This document shows positions 1-21,846 of a stretch of 64,000 nt of DNA, one piece after another. How positions within the stretch are numbered: the first letter of the stretch is position 1; the number at the start of each line of letters is the position of its first letter. The position numbers were made by a program, and so were the translations under genes. This DNA comes from Sarcocystis neurona (Eukaryota; Apicomplexa; Conoidasida; Eucoccidiorida; Sarcocystidae), in NCBI GenBank assembly GCA_000727475.1, contig KL647294.1, positions 329,758 to 393,757 of the forward strand, read 5' to 3'. The notes below the pieces were generated by a model, which searched no databases, was not told the origin of the DNA, and was given only the letters and a program-made list of their open reading frames with translations.

Positions 1-966
1 AGCAGCAGCGCTCAGGGCAGTACCAGCGTAACTGGCAGCAGCCCCAGGCGGCGCGGATGCTGTGCAGCAACAGTCGTGGAGCGGCACCAGTTACAGCTAT
101 AGCGGCCGCCTGATTCTGACACCAGCAGCAGCAGACGCGTCGCGTCGCTTCTTTAAGGGGGACTGCAGCAGGAAGATTTGCGGAAGAAAACGACCTTAGC
201 AGCAGAAGAAGTCGCTGCTTTGTTACGTAACGCCTGAGTCTGCGAGGAAGAAGACGGATGCAGCTGCTTCCGCAGCAGCAGCAGCAGCAGCAACCAGGCC
301 GCAGCAGCAGCTCCACACCCGCCTCCTGTTGCTGCCTTCTGAAGCTGCACGCCCTTCCTGCGCACTCTACTTCGCTCTTCTCTCTTCTGCTGTCCCCAAC
401 ATTACTGAGCGATTTGACGGGGTGGTCGCAGCAGCGGCAGCTACATCTTGACGACTTCCTACTGCTGCAGTCCCTGCCACCGCGCTGCACGTCTGCGTGC
501 CGCTTGCTGCTGTGAAACTGCACGTGGCAGCAGGAGCAGCCTTCAAGCAGCAGCAGCCAGAGCGCTCCTACTGCAGCAGGAGCACTCCTCCCAGCAGCAG
601 GAGTAGCCGGGTAGTAGCAGCAGCAGTCCTGGTAGTCCTAGCAGCAGCAGGAGTAGCAGCGGCCGTCGCAACAGCAGGACTTTGAGGAACCCTGGCGGCA
701 GCAGCAGTCAAGTGACAATTGTTAAGACAGCACCTCTGGGACGACAGTGCTATGGGCACGAGTCACTGCCCTACCAGTAGCTTAGCAGCCCTCACAGCAG
801 CAGCGGCAGCAGAAGCAGCACCGGCTGGAATAGCAGCAGCCGCAGCAGCACACGGGTGGTGTGGCTGCAGTAGCAGCAACAACAGGAGGGGCAGCAGAAG
901 CAGAAGCGGCAGGAAGAGCAGCAGTAACCGCAGATCTACAGGGAGCGGCGACGCCAAGAATAACAA
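1..966. repeat. CAG-rich tract upstream of the LysRS frame
   Basis: Nearly continuous imperfect CAG repeats on the plus strand. All three frames translate as Gln-, Ala- or Ser-rich peptides with short open stretches. No conserved block is visible. It may be 5' UTR, an upstream exon of the synthetase gene, or the edge of another gene outside the window. Confidence 0.5.
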
Positions 967-12619
<11,653 letters not shown>

Positions 12620-12887
12620 ACGACTCTTCCTCCGTTCCTGACTAATACACATCCATGCAGCAGAGAATAGAAATTTGCGTGTAATTGCATGTCTACGTAT
12701 AATATCACGTGGATAGAGTTGATGTCAAGAAAGCGTCTTTTTTGCATCCACGTGATAGTTTTGTTGGCACATACGGAATGGAGGAGCGAATATAGGAGTG
12801 TACGTACGTATGCACCGCTTACAGAAGGAGAGATATGGTCGTCTAGGCGTAGACGCCTGTACATGCGTGCGCGCCTGAATACGTGTG

Positions 12888-12888
12888 C

Positions 12889-12930
<42 letters not shown>

Positions 12931-12954
12931 CTATATCTATATTACTGTTGTAGC
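12888..12954. repeat. Left flank of assembly gap, duplicated on the right flank
   Basis: A TA tract followed by CTATATCTATATTACTG and TTGTAGC directly abuts the N run. The same sequence recurs at 13487-13549 on the other side of the gap. Confidence 0.9.
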
Positions 12955-13482
12955 NNNNNNNNNNNNNNNNNNNNNNNNNNNNNNNNNNNNNNNNNNNNNN
13001 NNNNNNNNNNNNNNNNNNNNNNNNNNNNNNNNNNNNNNNNNNNNNNNNNNNNNNNNNNNNNNNNNNNNNNNNNNNNNNNNNNNNNNNNNNNNNNNNNNNN
13101 NNNNNNNNNNNNNNNNNNNNNNNNNNNNNNNNNNNNNNNNNNNNNNNNNNNNNNNNNNNNNNNNNNNNNNNNNNNNNNNNNNNNNNNNNNNNNNNNNNNN
13201 NNNNNNNNNNNNNNNNNNNNNNNNNNNNNNNNNNNNNNNNNNNNNNNNNNNNNNNNNNNNNNNNNNNNNNNNNNNNNNNNNNNNNNNNNNNNNNNNNNNN
13301 NNNNNNNNNNNNNNNNNNNNNNNNNNNNNNNNNNNNNNNNNNNNNNNNNNNNNNNNNNNNNNNNNNNNNNNNNNNNNNNNNNNNNNNNNNNNNNNNNNNN
13401 NNNNNNNNNNNNNNNNNNNNNNNNNNNNNNNNNNNNNNNNNNNNNNNNNNNNNNNNNNNNNNNNNNNNNNNNNNNNNNNNNN
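12955..13482. other. Assembly gap (run of N)
   Basis: 528 undetermined bases lying about 340 bp downstream of the synthetase stop codon. Its two flanks carry the same ~63-bp sequence, so the gap may be a scaffold join over a TA microsatellite rather than real missing sequence of this size. Confidence 0.98.
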
Positions 13483-13486
13483 CTAC

Positions 13487-13525
<39 letters not shown>

Positions 13526-13549
13526 CTATATCTATATTACTGTTGTAGC

Positions 13550-16500
13550 ACTGAATTTAGACAGTTCTATATGTTCGTGTAATGTTTTATACGTCTACGC
13601 GTATATGCACGTGTGTGCACGTGCCACCTTTCAGGTGTTGCAAGGTATGTGAATGTTTATGATATCCACGTATGAATAATTGAGTACGGGGATGGCAAAC
13701 GTGCAACACACGTGACATTGAAGTACAGAAATTTCTTTTGCCGAAGTATACCTTCTTGTTCAGCATTAGACACGAGAAGCTTTGTTTCTTCACGCACCTA
13801 GCTGAGAAATACATCTCCCATAGTGAAGCGTGGAGGCATTTCACACTCGTTCTCCTTCCACTTTCTCCGCAGGAGTGGCAAAACTCACTCAGAAATGCCG
13901 CGCTTCCACATCCCCGTCGGGAAGAAAGCGTGTTGTCATTTACTGGATGCGTTGTAACTCCAGAGCAATCCTGTTTTCATCATTGTACGAGACCTTTGAC
14001 AGAAAGTCGCACATGGCAGCCGTCGGGAACACGCACGTGACTGCCAACTGGTTAGTTCTTGCCAAATCTTTAGCAGAAAGGCGTTTACCTCCTCCGCACA
14101 GCGTGACAGTTTTTTCGGTCGTGCGAATTCACGTAATTCCTTCGGTCTGCACTCCACCTTTTTCAGTCTTGAACACGCCTTCATGAAGCTGCACCGTTCG
14201 CGGTTGTTCCGACCCAGGATCTTGCTTCACGAAATTACGGCACCGTCAATTGTTCAAAGCTGCACCGTTCGCGGTTGTTCCGACCCAGGATCTTGTTTTG
14301 TGAAATTACGCCACCGTCGATTGTTTCGGCTCGCAAAGTCTTCGGGAGAAACGACTATCTCGGTCGTTCGAATTCCGTGTTTGAAACCTGACACGTGACA
14401 GGTCCTTGCTACATCTCTTACTAAGGCCGACTCAGTGGGAAAGACGGTCGCATAGAGTGTTGCCCCTAGAAGTATATTCCCGCAGTTCTCAGTCGGAAAT
14501 CCGATGTTCTTCTACGTCTTCTGTCCCGCATACTCTCGTACCAAATGCTGAGGAGGCGACACTGAGTAGTTTTTACAGATTGCGTCCCCTTTTGTGTATA
14601 GAGGCGCATCCTGTGCTGCGTAATCTCCCATCGCCAAAGCTGAACTGATCAACTGAACTGTTTGACTGGACAGCAAAGAAACCTTCCTTTTTGCGCTTCC
14701 TTCCTCCGTGTCCTCTTTGAAATACTATGTCTTCGCTTGAGCCAAAAAAAAAAGCTGACTCCACGGTACGCTTTTCTGACGCAATCCAACACGTCTGTAG
14801 AAAAGAGAGCTCCACCTACCTAATACCTTACCTCTATTGCAAACGTCTATTCTGAGTCCATTCGTACGTACACGCATACACACATACATACATACGTACA
14901 TACATACATACATACGTGTATTGCACGTACTCTGAAGCTTCTACTTTAGCGAGCAAAGTGAATTCTTTTTGCCTCTAAGGGGGGAGATAAATAATTTCTG
15001 CTGAAGTGCACCCTTCTTTATAGGAGCCAGATTTTCATTCACGGACGGACTGCGAAGCCTTCCCCTACAATGACGCACACTCCAGGAGACTACACACATG
15101 CGATTTTAGCGTTTGTCTACGGCGTTGAAGAAGTACGAACCTACAAATACGCACTCGGATAGTTTTACCCGTAGAGGGTCGGGTATGCACGCTGTACAAA
15201 AGTATACCAGCATCAGAAAACATAGAAATCGACGTTGAACGCTGCAGAGTGTTACGTGCATGACCCCGGCCGCAGAACACACACATCAGAGAAACGGACA
15301 CTCATTCAAAGATAGACACTATGTGGCTGCGTTCCGTAGCAGACAAAACTCTAGTATTCGAGCAGGCAAATGTTTCTAGTGCAGTGCACGTGTGCGCTGG
15401 AGCACACCCGGTTAACGACGTTTCTGAACATACACCTTAACACCCCTGTCTACATTTGGACAGAGAAAGCAAACGGTGTGCAGCAATGCAGATAGAGTTT
15501 CGCTGGAGAAGTGTGTCAAGTTTGTTTGCTGTAGAACTGACGCATATCAATGTACACGCGTTTATACACAAACATGTAAATTTTTTAAAAGCGTATATAA
15601 CGCCCTTGTCGCTTTCATTAGATAAACACACTTGCCGCTTCAATAGAAATAATCTGTAGTGCACGAGTCGATGGGACTTCAACAGCTGCAAATGCAGGCT
15701 GCAGTGAAGACAAATGCCTGAAAGTAGGCTTCCAAAAGTGTAGAGGTATCCAGCTTTTAACTCCACGGAGAGAGGACTGTCACGGTTCAATTCCACACCT
15801 GAGGACGTAGACGTACGAAGCCCTACGGCTGGTAGTACATGAACCGAATATGATGGCTCTTAGGTGTAACTACAAATATTAGCATTATAGGTGAATCACA
15901 CACCGTTTGTGTTAGTTGAGCGCGTATCCACAGGTGTATGCGTGTATCTGCATATCTGAACGTACAGGTATGAATGTGCCGCTCTTCTCCCCATCCGTCT
16001 GGTGATCTACACATCTCTCTGTACACAGCGTAAGTTCACTTCTCGTCTTCGTGCATAGAACAGAAGATTTCGTCCTCAAGTCTGCCCACGCAGCTGAGAG
16101 CGCCGCAGTTGAGAGCTAATTTTGACGGAGGCTATGAACAAGCCACTTTTTGATACATACGTATATATGTACATATATACACACCTACATACATGTGCGC
16201 TGAGACACCATCTCATCTGTGCATGTGTCTGGCAGAAGCACGACGTCGTCTGTCACCAGCTGGTAGAGCTCTACGCTTCTATCTTTGTTAACGAGGCTTG
16301 GATACCGGGTAGAAGCGATAGGTACACCAGTTTAATTCATTTGGAGGGAGAAGACGTATATCATTGCAGATGAGTGTGCACACACGTGTACTTCCACACG
16401 TGCACTTCCACACGTGTACACAAACATATACTAATGTGTATCAGGCTGTCTGTATATATTGTCTTCGCGTATCCTTTGATGTAGCTGCACGTCTAGTGCT

Positions 16501-16600
16501 CCAAATAAATGTACTCGACTGCAATGGCAAATAGCTAGGTTTCTATCTCTTTTAACGGTTGAGGACACGCATACCAATGTGTATACATATGTATGGAAAG
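13550..16600. other. Intergenic region with no recognisable gene
   Basis: No open frame here shows a domain I recognise, and there are no CAG tracts. It holds a 71-bp tandem duplication (14186-14326), a short CATA repeat (14880-14920), and scattered GT/CA-rich patches near 16380-16430. The frames at 13738-14040 and 13830-14186 are open on the plus strand but their translations resemble nothing I know. Confidence 0.5.
14186..14326. repeat. 71-bp direct tandem duplication
   Basis: Two adjacent copies begin with AAGCTGCACCGTTCGCGGTT at 14186 and 14257. The first ~39 bases are identical; the remainder differs at several positions. There is no evident coding role. Confidence 0.85.
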
Positions 16601-16792
16601 GACGTTGTACTTGGAGGAGGAAGTACTTGTTTTTACCTGGTATTACTTATACCTGCTGCGTGTCAAACGCGCCCCTGTTCTGCTGTCGGTGCTGTTGCAG
16701 GTGCTGCTGCTGCACACATACAGAACACTGTATGTGTGTGTGCGTGTGTGTGTGTGTGTGCAAAACTGTGCAGCATACTGTGAAACGGTACT

Positions 16793-17477
16793 ATGGCGTT
16801 CTCTAGACTTCTGCTGCGGCTGCTTGTGCATGCCGTCGTTCTCCCTCAGCTTCTCGTGCTCCCGCCACTAGCAGTCCTGTTGTTGGTGCTCGTGCTCGTG
16901 CTGCTGGTGCTTCTGCCCTCGAAGCGACGCTGCTTCCAGAGAAGTCGCCCGAACAGTCCCGTTTCCCGTGCGCATCTGCACCCCCATGATCCGGGCGCCT
17001 CCTGCTTGCTGGTGGTGGAAGCATGCAGCTGCATCCACACATGTTCCCGCCTGTGCGTGCCATACTGCGCTTGCCAGTTTCTGTTGGTGTGGCTGCTGCA
17101 TGTGTTCCACCTGGCGACTCTTGTATCTCTTGCGTCGGCGTCTGGAGCTGCTCTGATGCAGTTCGCCGTGTCGCAGTTGTTGCAGCTCCTGCTGTTGCTG
17201 TGGGTGCTGCAGTTGCCGTGACTGCTGCAGTTGCTCTGACTGCTGCAGTTGTTTTCGCTGCTGCTGCAGCGGCTATGCGTGCCGCTGTTGCTGTGCCCGC
17301 TGCAGCTGCTCTGCCTGCTGCAGCTGCTCTGCCTGCTGCAACTGCTCTGCCTGCTGCAACTGCTCTGCCTGCTGCAACTGCTCTGCCTGCTGCAACTGCT
17401 CTGCCTGCTGCAGTTGCTGCGGCCCCTGCAGGATTTGTGGCTGCTGCAGTTGCTGTGCGTGCGGCGCCTCCCGCGAT
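16793..17477 (+). other. Candidate coding tract, Leu/Ala-rich, strand and frame uncertain
   Basis: A CTG-rich GC island bordered by AT-rich DNA. On the plus strand one frame (17023-17477) runs through an Ala-rich repeat and ends at a good donor-like site (GTGAGT at 17478). Another plus frame (16793-17221) is Leu-rich. No domain can be named and the minus strand is also open, so this is a possible exon rather than a gene call. Confidence 0.25.
17301..17414. repeat. 18-bp minisatellite (about 6 copies), encodes PAATAL if translated
   Basis: The unit CTGCTGCAACTGCTCTGC is repeated about six times; early copies have CAG in place of CAA. In one plus frame each unit gives Pro-Ala-Ala-Thr-Ala-Leu, in another it is Leu-rich. 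Confidence 0.85.
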
Positions 17478-18204
17478 GTGAGTCTAGCTGCTGCCTGCAG
17501 CTACCCAGCCCGCTGAGGCTCTCCCGTTACTGCAATAGTACATAAAGGTCCAGCATTTGTTCTTTCTGTCCAGGTCACTTGCCTTTCTTCATCTTTTCTT
17601 GTCTCTCTTACCCGTCGACGCCGGACCGAGATACTTTTTTTTGTAACCATACGCGCGCTAGCCTGTTGTTCTGTTCCATCTGCCCTTGTTGGGATCCCCC
17701 TTGCCAGGCCTGTTCGGCATTGCTGTACTGTTTAACCGACCAAAAGGCTAGGTGCCGCGGTGAGATATAAAGTGAGGATCTGGTAGATAGGTGTGTGTAT
17801 GCGTGTGGTCTGCAGATGTTGGTGCCCGTACCACAGTTGCGCAGAGAGCCTGTTGCGCCTGGTGTTGCTGCTGCTCCTCTCACCTGCTGCTGCTGTTGCT
17901 GAAGGAGCAGTCAAACGGTATTTGACGAGTGTGCACACAGTTCTCTTGTTGACAGACTGCCGCTGCTGGTCGTACCGCGGTTGCTTCTTCTTCTCTTCCC
18001 CCTGTTGTCGCTACCGTTGTTCCCGCAGGGCGGACACCCACTGCCGCTGCCGCTGTTGCAGCAGCAGCTGCTGCTACGGGTTCTGGTGCTCCTGCTCTTT
18101 CTCTGCTGCTTCACTTGTCACATATGCGGCAGATCTGCTGTTTACTAGCCTCTCCGTTTACGTATACGGAGTGGAGTTGCTTCCCTGCCGTTTCCCGCTG
18201 CTGC

Positions 18205-19014
18205 TTACACTGCTGCTGTTGCTCCTGCTAATGCTGCTGCTGGCGCTCCTGCTGCTGCTGCTGCCGTCGCTGTGGTTGGAGCGCTACTACTCCTCTCTTC
18301 CTGCAGCATCGCACACCGCGGGAGCGTCGATTCAATCCGTTGCTGCCGCTGCTGCTGCTGCAGCAGTTGACCGCTATCAGCGTCCGCCTTTCTGCCCGTG
18401 CTGTTGGACTCAGCTAGCCGAGGAGGGAAAACTTTTGAATCTTCATGTATTTTGCTTGCTTGGCAGCGGGAAAGAAGGGAGTCTGTGCGGTTTGCAGTGT
18501 CGGCGCGTGCGTCTCCGAGTGTACGTACAGCGGAAAGCGCGGTGAGCAGAGCGCGGATCTGCTCAATACACTCGCTTTCATTCGCCCCGACTTTCCCCTG
18601 AAACGGGGACTGCAGGATCGTCTTTTCTTCTCCGTGACATTTCATTGCCGATGTTGACTCCCGGCTCCCACCAAAAAGGTCATGTTTCCCCCCAGGTCCA
18701 CAGCAGCTGGGTGAGTGACCTCCTGCTTCATGGGCTTCCTCCCGGGCGCTGCGCAGCCGGCGGCTCCTCAGCTGTGACGTACCGCGGCTCCTCCAGCTTT
18801 CAAGCAGCAGCGAGCATCTCCTCTGTTGCTGGACTCGCTTGTGCCCCATTTTCTCGTCTTCCTCTTCTTCTTCGCCTGCGTCCTTCTTTCCTCTTCCCTC
18901 TCTTCCTGCCATGTGGACGGTGCAGGTTTCGCTCACCTTTCCAGCCGTCGTGTCTGCTTTCCTTTCACGTCTCTGTTCCGGTGCTTCACTCGGGGTCGAC
19001 CCTCGGCCTTTCAA
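18205..19014 (-). other. Candidate coding tract, hydrophilic frame on minus strand
   Basis: A 269-codon open minus-strand frame with a mixed, charged composition in the middle (about 18430-18650), ending in Gln and Ala runs. It overlaps Leu/Cys-rich plus-strand frames over CTG repeats. Composition favours the minus frame, but no family is recognised and no splice pattern confirms it. Confidence 0.25.
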
Positions 19015-19763
19015 CGTACATGTCTCAAAACTGCTCTATCAATGTGAGCGTACCCAACGTATCCACACATATCCTTGCATGAAATAGGGCTTGCATCAAT
19101 ATGTCTGCGGAGTCGCCGACAGCCAGGTACATGCATACATATCTGAGTATATCTAATGCATATATGTTTATGCATCTATATCCTCGGTCACTCACAGACG
19201 CAAACATATAGCTGCGTGCGCTTTCTCTCCCTCAGGATATATATGAACATTTCACATCTGGATGCGCACGCATATTGCGTCGGTGTCTGCGCACGTCTGC
19301 GTAGCTCTGTGTCCATACGGCGTCTTCGCGGCGCAATGTGTGTGTGGTGGCCCGACACCTCGGCGCATCTTTAAGTCTCTCTGCCTCTTTGTGTTTCTCT
19401 CATTCTGTCCTCTCAGCCCTCGTAGAAAGGCTGCAGTTTTTTCCATCTCGATGAGTCTTTGCCCCCGTCGACGCTTGTGCGCGTTCCCACTGCCGTTCTG
19501 CGTGTCTAGTGCCATCGCAGTTCCAGAAGCAGAACGTTCTCACTGCCGGTGCAATGTGGACGTGTAGATCTAAAGAGAGAGAGAGGAGAAACATGCACAC
19601 ACGTGTAAATGCGTGTATGCGTATGTGTGTGTGTATGTGTCTGTGTGTCGACAACGTCATCCTTCTTTCGGCATGGAAGCTGCAGCGCACCCTTCTGTTT
19701 TGCTCTCATGTCCCTCTCTTACATTTTCCCCTTTTGACTGTCCCTTTTTGTCGCACCGCCAGA

Positions 19764-20068
19764 GCAACGCCCCGCCACCACCGTGAACACCGCAGCAGCG
19801 GCAGAAACAGCACAGGCGCGCAGTCGCGCAGCACAGCAGCAGCTGCGCCAGCGACACCACACAGCAACGGAGCGAAAGTCTGCTTCCACGCCTGTGCGCT
19901 GGCAGCACCGCAACCGTGAAGGGGATGAGCAGCAGAAGCAGCAGCCTGCTGCCACGCAGCCACCTCTCGGCGCAGATGAACAACAAGTCGGGCTTTCTCT
20001 CCTTCCCCCAACCGCGCAGCATACACACGTAGCGGCGACCTTCCACCAGCTACACCTCTGCGTATAGA
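19764..20068 (+). other. Candidate last exon, Gln/Ala-rich
   Basis: A pyrimidine-rich stretch ends in a CCAG acceptor-like site at about 19763. The frame that follows stays open to a TAG at about 20066 and is hydrophilic and Gln/Ala-rich. It could be the terminal exon of a plus-strand gene starting near 16.8 kb. No domain is visible. Confidence 0.22.
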
Positions 20069-20868
20069 TAGATATAGGTATCTCTCTCTATATACGTATA
20101 TACGTACGTATTCCGTGTGTCTCTCTTACTCGCCTACACATATACGTATATGACATTTATCCACGAATAAATGTAAGTGGTACTCACTCGTTTCCATACG
20201 CGAGTATACATCAGCTTGTACGTCTGAGCCCTGTGTGTACGCATACGTAAAATTACCCGCGTAGAAAAGAGAGAGGCACGAGGTCGTATCGGCGTGGGTG
20301 AGTGCGTGCGCAAGTGTATATGTTTGACACCCAGCCCCTCGACAAGTAGTCACGCAGAGAAAAGCTTGTGCTTCTGCGCAACAGCTTGAGCAGGAGCAGC
20401 CTGCCTGCTGCTGCGTCGGTAGAATTTTTCGGTCTGCGTCTTCTTTACTTCTTGTTCTTCTTCCCCACCCTCCTCTTCTTGTCGTTCTTTTTCTTGTACG
20501 TCTTTTCTTTCGGTTTCTGTCTGTCTCCTCTTTTTGCTGCCCCTCTTCGTATCTGCTACTCGTGTACACATCTGTGGACTTGACTTTTTTACACGTTGCA
20601 TGCCCTTTTCACTGCGCGTGCCATGCGTTCCAGCTTCCCCTCCGTCCCGTATGTGTTACACTTTCTCTTCCGATCTCTCTCTTGCGGCAACAGTGCCGTG
20701 AGTTTTTGCTTGCAATTTTGGTTTCCCCTTGGGTAGACTTCTCGTCAGAGCATTTCGGCGCTGCTATCTTCGCTGCGCCTGTTTTTCCGCCTTCCTCCCT
20801 TTGCGGCACCAACGACTTGCTGCTGAGACTGCTGCTGCTGCAGCCGTTTCTCTCCGCCCAACACACGC

Positions 20869-21552
20869 ATGCAGGAACAAGACGACTCCGCTCCGGCACG
20901 GCAATTTGTATTCCTCTCAGGACTGACGAACCAGACGGGAAGCGGGAACCGCGGTGGCTGTGGAGGCATCTCTCTCCGTAGGTGGTGCGGCAGCAATAGC
21001 AGTAGCAGCAGCCAGACCAGCAGAAGGCGTGGCTCCGAGGCAGAGAGAGAAGAGAGAGAAATACAGGGAGGGCTCCGGTGCAGCAACAGCAACAGGAGGC
21101 GCAGGCGTGCAGCCCCTGCAGCAAGAGACGCAGCAGCAGCAGCCACCGCAGCTGCGGAAGTGATAGTGTGGAGCAGCAGGGGAGAGGAGGAGCAGCAGCA
21201 ACAGCAGCAGGACGAGACGGGAATACGGGAGCAGACCCGCAGTGAGAAAGAGAAAGAGAGAAAGGGAGAGGGAAGAAGACACAGAGGCAGGCGAAAGCCA
21301 ACGGTAGCGCATCAGGTCCTATCGTTCGAGGTGCAACAGAAGAGGCTACACCAGAAAAAAGAGCCGCGGCGACCGAGGCGAAGCAGGACTGACGCTGCGA
21401 CGGTCTGCAACAGAGGTTGGGGAGGTAACAGCAGGAGCGGCAGCTCGAGGACCGACGCCAGGCGCTGCGCTGCAGCACAGGGGGAAGCGGCGGCAATACG
21501 GCAGTTGCGGCAGTACGAGCAGCAGGAGGTGCGCCAGCGGAAGCAGCATTAG
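20869..21552 (+). other. CAG-rich open tract upstream of the hydroxylase frame
   Basis: All plus frames are open for long stretches over CAG, GAG and AGC repeats. One frame (20869-21552) is Ser/Arg/Gln-rich. It may be a 5' exon or UTR of the ring-hydroxylase gene that follows, but no conserved residues support a frame. Confidence 0.25.
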
Positions 21553-21846
21553 CCGGAGCAGGAGGCGTAGCGGCTGCAGCAGAGGAGTGCTGGAGGCCAG
21601 GAGGAGCAGCAGAGTAGGTAGCAGCAGTGTCAGCAGGGGAACGGGGAACACCGGGACCAGGAAGGATTAGGAAGGCGCTGCAGCCCGAGCAGGAGCAGCT
21701 GCAACAAGAATCTTTCCTGCAGCATCAGCGATACTCGCAGCAGATTTAGCAGGGCTAGCAGCCACAGCAGCACTAGAGTGAGGTACAGCAGCTGCTGGAG
21801 TGCTTGAAGGAGCAGACTTTTCTTCAGTAAGAACAGCAGCGCCAGA

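Noticed and set aside
13738..14186. Possible retroelement or surface antigen fragment
   Set aside because: No reverse transcriptase, integrase or coccidian surface-antigen motif could be found in any frame.
18385..18500. FCPCCWTQL and a downstream CAVC, resembling a zinc ribbon of an RNA polymerase small subunit
   Set aside because: The two Cys pairs are in different frames and would need an implausibly short intron of about 23 bases.
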